A DNA stretch of 64,000 nt. Source: CAIVAT01 sp037133475 (GTDB taxonomy: Bacteria; Bacteroidota; Bacteroidia; Bacteroidales; FEN-979). The translations under genes were made by a program, and so were the position numbers. The notes under the pieces were generated by a model that saw nothing but the letters and a program-made list of their open reading frames with translations, had not been told where the DNA came from and ran no database searches. The DNA lies in contig JBAXOB010000001.1 of NCBI GenBank assembly GCA_037133475.1, positions 62,001-126,000 of the forward strand, read 5' to 3'. This document shows, piece after piece, positions 35,344 through 43,489 of the stretch. Within the stretch, counting starts at the first letter, position 1, and each line of letters begins with the position of its first letter.

Positions 35344-36743
35344 CGTACATTGTTTTTTCCCTGATGTTGCAATTCTTCGATTCGCCTTGCGGCAAAGTCC
35401 CTGTTTGAGTAGGGATGCGATATGTTCAGCCCGGCAGCCGGTTCCTCGCCGGGGTTCCCGCCATTTTCCCTCTCTGATGGGTTTGTGCCGGCACGAACCT
35501 GAGGTGGCGGGGTAAGTTTGTCACCGGCAGCATCCTTAAAGGAATGGAGGTATTCCCGGTACCAGGCCAGGGCCTCTTTGGGCTGGTTGAGGAAGTAGTC
35601 GTACTGGTAAGCAATGCGGAAGAGGAAGAGGTCGTTGGCGGGGTCATTGTCATGCGCCATCTTCAGGATGACCAGGGCAGTATCGCTGCGGTGGTTCGCG
35701 TTCCAGGCCCCGGCAAGCTCGGTATAGAGCGCTGATATAAACTTCGTCGGGGGCATCAGCAGCCGCAGGGTCCGGTTCAGATAGACCAGCCCCGTGTCGG
35801 TCAGCATCGACCTGTAGGCGGTTACCCCGTAATAAAAACAGATCTCCGAATCGGTGGTATCCATGCGGAAAGCCTGGCGGAAGTGAGGCTCAGCCTCCTC
35901 GTAGCGCTCCTGCTTATAATAACTGAGGCCAAGGTACTTGTGCGAAAACCTGGAATCGTCGCCCAGAATGGCACTCTGCAGGAACCGCAGCTCGGCGCCT
36001 GTGTAATCCTTCAGCAGGTACCGGCAAAAACCGCTTAACTGCAGGATGCCGGTATTGGCCGAATCGAGCAACAGGTAATGGTCGGCAATGTCAAGCCCCT
36101 TTTGCAGCATCTTTATTTTGACATAGAGGTTGATGAGTTTCCCCGTGACCACCGCATCGGAGGGATATAGCGCCAATGCTTTGCTGTAGCAGAAGATGGC
36201 CGAATCGGGCCGTTTAAGTTCCGCATAGCAGTTGCCAAGCTGCTTCACCAGGTAAAAATCAAGGGTGTCGGAGCGGTACAACGGCAGGAGCACATTTTTC
36301 GCCTTTTCAAACTCATCGTTGCCATAGTAAAGGGAGGCAAGCTGCTGGGCAAAGTAACGGTTTGCGGGATCAAGCGCGATGGCACGGTTGCAGGCAAACA
36401 CCGCCATCCCGAAGTTTCCCAGCTGACGGTATATACCCGAAAGGTTAAACCACCCCCTGGTATTGGCAGAATCGACCCTGACAACCCTGACCAGCACGGA
36501 CCTGGCTTCACGGTATTTGTTAACGGCCGCCAGGGAAGCGCTTTTCAGGAGCAGCATGGCCGTATTGCTGCTGTCGGCCTGCAGGAAACGGTCGGCTGCC
36601 TGGGTTGCCTCGTCGTACCTGAAATTCTCCATCAGCTGCTTTACATGGTTCAGGTCGTCGGCCGACTGACCTTTCACGGGCTGAACTAAAGTAAGGAGGA
36701 GGCTGAGGATAACAAAAGGCGCTAAGGAAATGATGCTTTTCAT
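35340..36743 (-). CDS. Exported TPR protein, first gene of the BlaI-M56 operon
   Basis: 467 residues. A signal peptide (LAPFVILSLLLTLVQPVKGQ) is followed by about ten tetratricopeptide-like repeats over residues 30-400 (for example GWFNLSGIYRQLGNFGMAVFACNRAIALDPANRY). A low-complexity tail follows. TPR repeats hold protein partners. Its position in front of blaI and the M56/TonB gene, with 4-base stop/start overlaps between all three genes, suggests it works with the membrane sensor in the periplasm. The partner is unknown. Confidence 0.85.
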   Translation of the reverse strand: MKSIISLAPFVILSLLLTLVQPVKGQSADDLNHVKQLMENFRYDEATQAADRFLQADSSNTAMLLLKSASLAAVNKYREARSVLVRVVRVDSANTRGWFNLSGIYRQLGNFGMAVFACNRAIALDPANRYFAQQLASLYYGNDEFEKAKNVLLPLYRSDTLDFYLVKQLGNCYAELKRPDSAIFCYSKALALYPSDAVVTGKLINLYVKIKMLQKGLDIADHYLLLDSANTGILQLSGFCRYLLKDYTGAELRFLQSAILGDDSRFSHKYLGLSYYKQERYEEAEPHFRQAFRMDTTDSEICFYYGVTAYRSMLTDTGLVYLNRTLRLLMPPTKFISALYTELAGAWNANHRSDTALVILKMAHDNDPANDLFLFRIAYQYDYFLNQPKEALAWYREYLHSFKDAAGDKLTPPPQVRAGTNPSERENGGNPGEEPAAGLNISHPYSNRDFAARRIEELQHQGKNNVR

Positions 36744-36901
36744 GGGATGCCGCTGACAGGGTTTTTAGATTTTGGTTTTTTGATTGGCTGCTATAATGCC
36801 TGTTATGATCCTTAACCTATTTAACAGGTATCATAACATTAATCAAAAATCCAGTTACCTTAATCAATGCGTTTATTTTCACGACAATGGCACAAAGAAG
36901 G

Positions 36902-36958
36902 CACAATGTACACCATGAGCCACATTGTGAACATTGTGTAAATCATTGTGTCATTGTG
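36902..36958. repeat. Interspersed CACAATG/CATTGTG repeat, copy C
   Basis: CACAATG at 36902; CATTGTG at 36923, 36932, 36944 and 36952, ending CATTGTGGTTAATG. It lies inside the transcribed leader of the TPR-blaI-M56 operon. Confidence 0.75.
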
Positions 36959-37008
36959 GTTAATGTTAATCATGATTTTGAAAATAAGACAGTTTCGAAT
37001 TTCCAGGA

Positions 37009-37039
37009 CAAAGATACAACTATATTTTTAGTTTGTCAA
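37009..37039 (-). promoter_or_regulatory. Promoter of the TPR-blaI-M56 operon
   Basis: On the minus strand TTG (37039-37037), 20 bases, TATCTTTG (37016-37009). Both boxes match. The -33 box is inside the inverted repeat described separately. Confidence 0.7.
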
Positions 37040-37043
37040 CTAA
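37028..37043. promoter_or_regulatory. Probable BlaI operator
   Basis: TTAGTT-N4-AACTAA, a perfect 6-bp inverted repeat, covering the -33 box. BlaI dimers bind such palindromes, and binding here would block RNA polymerase, making the operon autoregulated. Confidence 0.6.
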
Positions 37044-37265
37044 TTTATTAATTTTATAACGAAGATACCGGGTAGTTGGGCGGATAATGGAGCGGTTTCG
37101 GCGATTACCGACCGACACGGTTTGATAAACCCGGAATGGCAGAGGCCGGAAACCCGGGTACCCTATTTCAGATTTCGCACCGATCAGATTTCAGATTTTC
37201 CATTCAGATGCCTCCTCAACAAACCCTTCCCCTTTATGCTATATTCCTGATGATCATAAAAAAGG

Positions 37266-37534
37266 ATGGCCACAATGGAAAATCAGGACAAATCAAGGTT
37301 TAACGACCATCTGCGTGAAAGAACAATTCAGATGGCAGCAAAACTTTATTGGCTATTGAACGATAGAAAGGTTTCCCGGATCATCCGCCCGGGTGTGAAT
37401 CAGATCATGGAGTGTGGGGAAACCCTGTTTAGCTTGATTATCTCCTACGTATAAGCTTGCTTGATGTTGAAATGACGAAGGAGATCTACTCAGAGGTTGA
37501 ACAATTGTCGAGATTGTTCAATGCGATAAAATAA
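37266..37534 (+). pseudogene. Decayed four-helix-bundle (S23/IVP-like) protein gene
   Basis: The first part (37266-37454) encodes FNDHLRERTIQMAAKLYWLL and reads on to a stop. It resembles the N-terminal helix of small Bacteroidota four-helix-bundle proteins related to 23S rRNA intervening-sequence proteins. About 6 bases later in another frame, LDVEMTKEIYSEVEQL and SRLFNAIK (to TAA at 37532-37534) resemble the last helix. The middle helices, including the usual SGTSIGAN-type segment, are missing, and the total is about 87 residues against roughly 115-120. I infer a frameshift and an internal deletion. Intact families of this type are often found isolated in intergenic space. Confidence 0.5.
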
Positions 37535-37569
37535 AAGATGAAGATAAAAATCAGGGGTTAATACATAAA

Positions 37570-37617
37570 TCTGAAATGTGAAATGTGAAGTCTGAAATGT
37601 GAAGTCTGAAATGTGAA
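37570..37617. repeat. TCTGAAATGTGAA tandem repeats
   Basis: TCTGAAATGTGAA starts at 37570, 37591 and 37605. The last two are 14 bases apart; the first is separated by an extra AATGTGA. It lies between the decayed gene and the Ldh terminator. Confidence 0.7.
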
Positions 37618-37658
37618 AAAAAAAACCTGGTGTTCAGGTGGATTGCATGAACACCAGG
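37613..37658 (-). terminator. Terminator of the LhgO-Ldh operon
   Basis: CCTGGTGTTCA (37626-37636) and TGAACACCAGG (37648-37658) pair exactly. On the minus strand the stem is followed by a run of T (A tract at 37615-37625 on the plus strand). Confidence 0.85.
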
Positions 37659-37693
37659 GGTTATGAATTAATACGAAAAGGATCTCCTGTGAA

Positions 37694-38785
37694 TTATTCG
37701 TTTACATGCGGGCAATTGAACGGCACGCCGATCTTCTCCCCCTCCATGATGAGGTCGTCGACGATGGGCTTGATCAGCGGTACGCCGTGGAGCTCGTTGA
37801 ATTCGGCATATTCGAACTCCTTTTCCCCGGCTACCATGATCTCGTCGCGGCCGACAGCCAGGGGCGATTGTTTCAGCAGGGTGATCATATCGTCCATATG
37901 GTGCTTGAAATCGAGGATCGGGCGGAAGGCTTCGACGTTGATGGCCATAAAGAAATGGGAAACACCGGTAGGTTCGGGTTTGCCGGGTCCTCCCACCTGG
38001 GTGAGGAACTTGCCGCCCGAAAGGGCTGAACAGAGGATCTCCACCAGCACGGCAAGTCCGTAACCCTTGTAGCCGGCGGTGATATCCATTCCCCCGAGGG
38101 GCAGCAGGGCGCCGTGTCCGCCGGGCTTGATCAGCGACGGGTCGTTGGTAGCCTGGCCCTGCTCGTCGATCCCCCAGCCGATGGGGATATGTTCATGTTT
38201 CTTTTCATATACCTGGATCTTGCCATAGGCCACCGCGCTGGTAGCCATGTCGAGCAGGTAGGGATAGGCCTTATCGGAGGGGGCTGCCATGGCAATGGGG
38301 TTTGTGCCCAGCACGGCGGTCCTGCCGAAGGTAGGTGCCACCAGCGGCTGCGAATTGGTCAGCGAGATGCCGATCATATCCTGTTTGAGGGCCATCATGG
38401 CATAATAGCCGGCAATGCCGTAATGGTTGCTGTTGCGTACCGTGATGGCCGCAATACCGGCTGTTTTGGCCTTATCCAGGGTCATCTGCATGGCTTTGTG
38501 CGATACCACCTGGCCACAGCCGTTACCGCCGTCGATCAGCGCGGTTGACGGGGTTTCGCTGATGATTTTGAACGGGGTCAGCGGGTCGATCCAGCCTTTG
38601 CTGATACGGTTCCCGTAATAGGAACCCAGCCGGTGCAACCCGTGGGATTCAACCCCGCGGATATCGGCGCAGATCAGCACATCCCCAACAATTTTTGCAT
38701 CTTCGGCGGGAACTCCCAGCCTCGACATATACCGAACCACAAAGTCCATCAGGTCTTCGTGTTTGAATCGAAATGTTGTTTCCAT
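37694..38785 (-). CDS. Malate/L-lactate dehydrogenase (Ldh) family oxidoreductase
   Basis: 363 residues. NAD(P)-dependent 2-hydroxyacid or imino-acid reductases of the YlbC/AllD/DpkA type, a fold unrelated to classical lactate dehydrogenase. Family marks are CADIRGVESHGLHRL (with the catalytic His), VRNSNHYGIAGYYA, LGTNPIAMAAPS and GYKGYGLAVLVEIL. The substrate cannot be read from sequence; the family includes malate, ureidoglycolate and pyrroline-2-carboxylate reductases. It starts 33 bases after LhgO ends and shares its terminator, so a function in 2-hydroxyacid metabolism with LhgO is likely. Confidence 0.9.
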   Translation of the reverse strand: METTFRFKHEDLMDFVVRYMSRLGVPAEDAKIVGDVLICADIRGVESHGLHRLGSYYGNRISKGWIDPLTPFKIISETPSTALIDGGNGCGQVVSHKAMQMTLDKAKTAGIAAITVRNSNHYGIAGYYAMMALKQDMIGISLTNSQPLVAPTFGRTAVLGTNPIAMAAPSDKAYPYLLDMATSAVAYGKIQVYEKKHEHIPIGWGIDEQGQATNDPSLIKPGGHGALLPLGGMDITAGYKGYGLAVLVEILCSALSGGKFLTQVGGPGKPEPTGVSHFFMAINVEAFRPILDFKHHMDDMITLLKQSPLAVGRDEIMVAGEKEFEYAEFNELHGVPLIKPIVDDLIMEGEKIGVPFNCPHVNE

Positions 38786-38818
38786 AGTTTGTGATTTTAA
38801 TGATTCCTGAAAAACCTG

Positions 38819-40024
38819 TTATCCCTTTTCAACGTAATTGTCCACCACCCATTTTGCAAAGGGGAAGCTGCAGGTAAAGGCAGGCGAAACGGCATTGAGC
38901 ACGTGGATGGTGGTGTTGTCGCCCTCGACCACGAAATCCATCACCAGCTCATAGCTCTTGGTATTCAGCAGCTGCGCACGGATCCCGGGTTTGCTCCATT
39001 CGGTAAATCCCGATTTGTCGATGTCGTGGACCATGCTGGTGGCCAGGTTGACAAAATAGGATTTGTTGTATTTCTTCATCTCGTCAAAGGCAAGCCCCCT
39101 GAATCCGAAGGCATTGGAGAGAAATAGCTTGCTTTCCCAACCCAGGATATTGGCCAGTTCATCCGCCCTGAAATTGTCCATCCCCTTGTAATTCTCTCGC
39201 CAGAAGGCGGGAATGGAGGTGGGGCCGATCTTGATCGTGCCGTCGACGGTGATGGTGTAATGTACCCCGAGAAACGGGTTTTTCAGGTTGGGAACAGGGT
39301 AGATATTGGTTTTGATGGGTTTGTCCTTCTTGGTATATTTCAGGTAAATACCCTTGAAGGGGATGATGGTGTAATGCTGCGAATAGCCAAAATCACGGGC
39401 GATCCTGTCGGCGTAGAGACCCGCCGTGTTGATGATCTTTTTCGCTGAAAAGGTCAGCCCGCCTGTGGTTTCAACGGTAGTCCCGTCAATCTTCCGTTTG
39501 TATCCCTGGCTGAAGACGATCTTCACCCCGGAGGCGAGCAGCTCGTCGCGCACGGCCTTGTTCAGCTCGGTGGGATCGACGGTGGCGGTGTTGGGCGAGT
39601 AGAGCGCAAATTTGAAGGTGCGGGCATTGGGATCGATCTCCTTAAGCTCATCCGCGGTGATGATCTTTACATCGACGCCATTGCGTTTCCCGCGGCGGTC
39701 GAGTTCATAGAGAGGCTCCAGTTCCGATTCGTCTTTGGCGACTACCACCTTCTGACATTCATTCAGCTTCAGCCCCTTTTCCCGGCAGAAATCCTTCATG
39801 GCAAAATTGCCGTCGCGGGTGAATTTGGCCTTCAGCGAATCGGCCGAATAATAGAAACCGGCATGCAACACGCCGCTGTTGCGGCCGCTGGAGTGGTAAG
39901 CCACATCAGGCTCCTTCTCCAGAATGGTGATGGAGGCCTGGGAATACCTCGATCTGAGTTCACGGGCAATGGCCAGGCCGATGATTCCGGCGCCAATGAT
40001 TAGATAGTCGGATTGTTGGGTCAT
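38819..40024 (-). CDS. lhgO: L-2-hydroxyglutarate oxidase
   Basis: 401 residues. FAD-dependent DAO-fold enzyme oxidising L-2-hydroxyglutarate to 2-oxoglutarate with electrons going to the quinone pool. The FAD motif GAGIIGLAIARELRSRY opens the protein and is followed by the LhgO-specific HSSGRNSGVLHAGFYY. The C-terminal FNLAT-like and VLNAVSPAFTCSFPFAKWV segments agree with the family. It heads the two-gene operon with the Ldh-type dehydrogenase. Confidence 0.88.
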   Translation of the reverse strand: MTQQSDYLIIGAGIIGLAIARELRSRYSQASITILEKEPDVAYHSSGRNSGVLHAGFYYSADSLKAKFTRDGNFAMKDFCREKGLKLNECQKVVVAKDESELEPLYELDRRGKRNGVDVKIITADELKEIDPNARTFKFALYSPNTATVDPTELNKAVRDELLASGVKIVFSQGYKRKIDGTTVETTGGLTFSAKKIINTAGLYADRIARDFGYSQHYTIIPFKGIYLKYTKKDKPIKTNIYPVPNLKNPFLGVHYTITVDGTIKIGPTSIPAFWRENYKGMDNFRADELANILGWESKLFLSNAFGFRGLAFDEMKKYNKSYFVNLATSMVHDIDKSGFTEWSKPGIRAQLLNTKSYELVMDFVVEGDNTTIHVLNAVSPAFTCSFPFAKWVVDNYVEKG

Positions 40025-40137
40025 ATAATTGCGTTATAGGTGATGATCATGAATAAATAACAAATGGCAACATGCCGTTATGGTAAAACGGTTATCCCGC
40101 AAGGGCTTGGCAGTGCAACAAACCAGTTCCTGTGAGC

Positions 40138-40506
40138 CTATTTCGGCGTAGCTACCAGGCTGTCAACCAGGTACCGGGTATCCCCGCGCCACGAAAGGAT
40201 ACCGTTTTTTTCCTTGTAATGCAGCACGACCACGGTGCCCTCGAGATGCAGCAGCTGTTCGGCAACAGCCTTGTCAGGCACCGAAAAGTAGAATTTCTCA
40301 GAGGCCAGTGGTACATCCTGGTTACTCTTGATACTGTTGAGGATCAGCTCGCCCTCATAGGTTTTAAAGATGGTTCCCTTGTAGGAGAATTTCTGCAGCA
40401 GCCCCGAACGGTTACCCTCGCTGTAGGTGAAACTGTATTTCCAGTAAGAAAAGGCCGCCGCCGCGACGATCAGGATCGCCAGGCTCCAATATAAAAATTT
40501 CTTCAT
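40138..40506 (-). CDS. Membrane-anchored protein of unknown function
   Basis: 122 residues from the ATG at 40506, chosen because it lies just after a good promoter and starts with MKKFLYWS and a membrane segment (LAILIVAAAAFSYWKYSF). The longer frame from 40626 overlaps the promoter and the divergent gene. The rest (SGLLQKFSYKGTIFKTYEGE) is a small strand-rich domain seen in other Bacteroidota as a conserved hypothetical. No function is known. Confidence 0.7.
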   Translation of the reverse strand: MKKFLYWSLAILIVAAAAFSYWKYSFTYSEGNRSGLLQKFSYKGTIFKTYEGELILNSIKSNQDVPLASEKFYFSVPDKAVAEQLLHLEGTVVVLHYKEKNGILSWRGDTRYLVDSLVATPK

Positions 40507-40530
40507 TTTCCGAAAATTAGATTGAACATG

Positions 40531-40561
40531 CAAACTTACTTGAAGTTTCTTTAAAATCAAA
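40531..40561 (-). promoter_or_regulatory. Promoter of the membrane-anchored protein gene
   Basis: On the minus strand TTTG (40561-40558), 19 bases, TAAGTTTG (40538-40531). Full match; it decides the start codon at 40506. Confidence 0.7.
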
Positions 40562-40583
40562 CACAAAGAGACAAAGGAGTTTT

Positions 40584-40591
40584 TACATTTG
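40584..40591 (+). promoter_or_regulatory. Candidate -7 element of the epimerase-like gene
   Basis: TACATTTG, 26 bases before the ATG at 40618. No -33 box is seen at the normal distance. Confidence 0.4.
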
Positions 40592-40617
40592 CGCTTTTTA
40601 ACAACAACCTGCACCCC

Positions 40618-41718
40618 ATGACTCAACCTGCCTCCCTTGTCAAGAAATTGCCGCGAATCCTGATTACCGGAGGTTCCGGCTTCCTGGGCAGGGCCATTGC
40701 CGCCGAACTGCTTGGCACCAGCTCACCTTTACCGCCATCGTTGCTGCGAATCTTCGACCTTGTTCCCTATGCAGGCCCCGCCGACGAACGGATTGAATGC
40801 CTTACCGGCGATATCCGCGATGCACAGGCGGTAAGCGATGCATGCCAGGGCATCGACCTGGTGATCCACTCTGCCGCGATGGTTGACTGGGGCACCCGGC
40901 CGGAGCAGGAGGTACTTTCTGTGAATTTCGGGGGCACTGAAAATGTGATCCGCGGATGCTGCCTCCACGGGGTGAGTCACCTGGTCTATACCAGTTCGCT
41001 GGATGCCGTTTTCGGCGGGAAGTCGCTGGTTGATATCGACGAAACCATCCCCTACCCGGCAAGCCATCCCAACATGTACTGCCGCAGCAAGTACCTGTCG
41101 GAAAAACGGGTACTCGAATCGAACGGCATGGAAATCCAGGCTGGCGGCGGGATGACCAGTCCCGCCCGGATGACCACCTGCGTGCTGCGTCCGGCCGATA
41201 TCTACGGGGAGGGAGATCCCTTTCATATCGGGTCGCTGATCAGGATGGCCAAAGGCGGATTCTATGTGCGCCTGGGCAACGGATCCTCCAGGTCGCAGCA
41301 TGTGTATGTGGGCAACATGGCCTGGGCGCATGTGCTGGCGGCAAAGGCCCTGCTGGAAGGCAACCCGGCTGTTGCAGGCCAGCCCTATTTTATTACCGAC
41401 GGGCCGCCGGCTAACTTTTTCTCCTTTTTCGATCGTTTTGTCGAGGGGGCGGGTTATCCGATATGGCCGAAAAACATCTGGATCCCGCGCGGACTGGCCT
41501 ATTTCATGGGACTGGTTTCGGAGGGGGTCGCCCTGCTTGCCAGGCCTGTTAAAAAATATGCACCCAAATTCAGCCGGTTTGCGGTGGTCTATACCTGTAA
41601 CGATTTCACCTTTAGCGCAGATAAGGCGAGGAGAGATTTCGGTTTTGAGCCCAGGTATTCCGCCGCAGAGGCCTTCAGCCGCACGGTTGCCTGGTGGAGG
41701 GTTGCGACTGTAAAATAA
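40618..41718 (+). CDS. NAD-dependent epimerase/3-beta-hydroxysteroid-dehydrogenase-like enzyme
   Basis: 366 residues, extended short-chain dehydrogenase. The N-terminal ILITGGSGFLGRAIAAEL binds NAD(P), and the active-site Tyr-Lys pair is in MYCRSKYLSE. DIYGEGDPFHIG and the overall pattern resemble the 3-beta-HSD/sterol-dehydrogenase branch. The natural substrate may be a sugar nucleotide, a hydroxylated lipid or a terpenoid; the neighbouring acyl-CoA ligase makes a lipid substrate plausible but unproven. Confidence 0.85.
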   Translation: MTQPASLVKKLPRILITGGSGFLGRAIAAELLGTSSPLPPSLLRIFDLVPYAGPADERIECLTGDIRDAQAVSDACQGIDLVIHSAAMVDWGTRPEQEVLSVNFGGTENVIRGCCLHGVSHLVYTSSLDAVFGGKSLVDIDETIPYPASHPNMYCRSKYLSEKRVLESNGMEIQAGGGMTSPARMTTCVLRPADIYGEGDPFHIGSLIRMAKGGFYVRLGNGSSRSQHVYVGNMAWAHVLAAKALLEGNPAVAGQPYFITDGPPANFFSFFDRFVEGAGYPIWPKNIWIPRGLAYFMGLVSEGVALLARPVKKYAPKFSRFAVVYTCNDFTFSADKARRDFGFEPRYSAAEAFSRTVAWWRVATVK

Positions 41719-41731
41719 TCAGCCATATTTT

Positions 41732-41768
41732 TTCCGAAAAAATCTCCTTCGATTGGATTTTTTCGGAA
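41732..41768. terminator. Perfect 13-bp hairpin between two metabolic genes
   Basis: TTCCGAAAAAATC (41732-41744) pairs exactly with its complement at 41756-41768 around an 11-base loop. It lies between the epimerase-like gene and the acyl-CoA ligase, 14 bases after the stop. No T run follows, but the stem itself is T-rich at its 3' arm. It may act as a terminator. Confidence 0.6.
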
Positions 41769-41795
41769 CTTAGTGGACCTTAAAACTCCCGTTTC

Positions 41796-43430
41796 ATGAA
41801 TTTAAAATCTACCGGTCTGATAGCTGTTTTCGAGACGGCCATCCGCGGTAACTGGGAACTCACGGCCCTTTCAGATTACGGCGGTGATTCATTCACATAC
41901 AGGGCTGTTGGTGAACGTATTGTAAAAATCCATGCATTTTTCAGGGCGGCCGGCGTTCAAAAGGGAGACCATATTGCCCTTTTGGGCAAGAATTCGGCCC
42001 ATTGGGGGATGATCTACCTGGCAGCGGTCACCTATGGCGCGGTGATCGTACCCATCCTGCCCGATTTCAAGCCTGCCGACATCCAGTCGATCGTGGCCCA
42101 TTCCGATTCGGTGCTGCTTTTCATGGAAGAGGGCATGTTCAGGGATCTCGACCCGCAAACGGTTCCCCAGGTCAGGCAGATCCTGAAGATACAGGATGAT
42201 TCCGTACTCTTCTCGCGAGATCCCTCAGCGGTCGTCGCGACACCCACCGAACACGGGAAACCGCTCCTCCCGGAAGATGTCAGCTTTCCCTCCTCCGCAC
42301 CCGACGACATTGCCGTGATCAGCTACACTTCGGGAACGACGGGGTTCTCCAAGGGTGTGGTGCTGCAGCATAAGAGTATCCTGGGCAACATCCTTTATGC
42401 CCACCGGAACATGCCGCTGAATCCGCGCGACAAGATCCTCTCCTTCCTGCCGCTTGCCCACACCTACGGATGCGCCTTTGAATTTCTCTTTCCCTTCAGC
42501 CTGGGCTGCGACATCACCTTTCTGACCAAAACACCCTCTCCCAAGATCATCATGCAGGCCTTCCAGGAGATCCGTCCCGCCCTCATCCTGTCGGTCCCGC
42601 TGATCATCGAGAAGATCTACAAGTCACAAATCCTGCCGGCCCTGCGCAAACCCGAAGTCAGGCTCATGATCAAAATCCCGTTCCTGAAAAACCTGGTTTA
42701 CAAAAAGATCCGCCGGAAGATGATCGATGTATTCGGCGGCAACTTCCGCGAGCTGGTCATTGGTGGCGCTCCCTTTAATGCCGAGGCCGAGCACTTCTTC
42801 AGGAAAATGAACTTCCCCTTTACCGTGGGCTACGGCATGACCGAATGCGGTCCGCTGATCTCCTACGCCTCCTGGAAAACCACGCAACCCGGGGCCTCAG
42901 GCAGGGTGGTCGATGAGCTCGAGGTCCAGATCGACTCCGAGCATCCCTATCATCAGTCGGGAGAGATCCTGTTGCGGGGAAACCACGTAATGCTTGGCTA
43001 TTACAAAAACGAAGAGGCGACCCTGGCGGTGCTGGAACCTTCGGGCTGGCTGCACACAGGCGACCTCGGCGTGATCGACCGAAAGGGAAACATCTATATC
43101 AAAGGCCGCAGCAAGAGCATGATCCTCGGCCCTTCCGGCAAGAACATCTATCCCGAGGAGATCGAAGCCAGGCTGAACAACCGTTTTATGGTGATGGAGT
43201 CGCTGGTTGCCGACCGCGAAGGCAAACTCATCGCCATGATCTATCCCGATTTCGACGCCATGGAAAGCGCCGGGATGACGCGTGAGCAGCTGCCCCAGGT
43301 TTTCGGGGAATATATCCATGAACTGAACCACCACCTTCCAAAATACGCCCGTGTGGCCAGTTTTGAGATCACGCAGGCTGAATTCGAAAAGACGCCGAAA
43401 AAGAGTATCAAACGATTCCTGTACCAGTAA
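41796..43430 (+). CDS. Long-chain acyl-CoA ligase-like AMP-binding enzyme
   Basis: 544 residues, ANL superfamily. The P-loop-like ISYTSGTTGFSKGVV, the GYGMTECGPLISYA motif, the hinge GDLGVIDRKGNIYI and the final Lys-containing KTPKKSIKRFLYQ are all in place, so the enzyme should be active. It activates a carboxylic acid as acyl-AMP and transfers it to CoA. The N-terminal region is that of long-chain FadD-like proteins. The chain length it accepts cannot be inferred. Confidence 0.88.
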   Translation: MNLKSTGLIAVFETAIRGNWELTALSDYGGDSFTYRAVGERIVKIHAFFRAAGVQKGDHIALLGKNSAHWGMIYLAAVTYGAVIVPILPDFKPADIQSIVAHSDSVLLFMEEGMFRDLDPQTVPQVRQILKIQDDSVLFSRDPSAVVATPTEHGKPLLPEDVSFPSSAPDDIAVISYTSGTTGFSKGVVLQHKSILGNILYAHRNMPLNPRDKILSFLPLAHTYGCAFEFLFPFSLGCDITFLTKTPSPKIIMQAFQEIRPALILSVPLIIEKIYKSQILPALRKPEVRLMIKIPFLKNLVYKKIRRKMIDVFGGNFRELVIGGAPFNAEAEHFFRKMNFPFTVGYGMTECGPLISYASWKTTQPGASGRVVDELEVQIDSEHPYHQSGEILLRGNHVMLGYYKNEEATLAVLEPSGWLHTGDLGVIDRKGNIYIKGRSKSMILGPSGKNIYPEEIEARLNNRFMVMESLVADREGKLIAMIYPDFDAMESAGMTREQLPQVFGEYIHELNHHLPKYARVASFEITQAEFEKTPKKSIKRFLYQ

Positions 43431-43489
43431 CAAATCAACCTGCAACCATCCAGTCTTCATTCCTGAAACCAACATTCAACAAACATCCT

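Larger units (their letters stand above)
36744..37265. other. 522-base gap with operon leader, repeat and promoter
   Basis: Contains the long 5' leader of the TPR-blaI-M56 operon (about 260 bases), in which repeat copy C lies. It also contains the promoter/operator at 37009-37043. Between about 37160 and 37200 there are two or three CAGATTTC repeats. No gene was recognised. Confidence 0.6.

Noticed and set aside
37570..37617. CRISPR-like array
   Set aside because: The units are only 13-14 bases, nearly contiguous and lack unique spacers; no cas genes are nearby. It is a simple tandem repeat.
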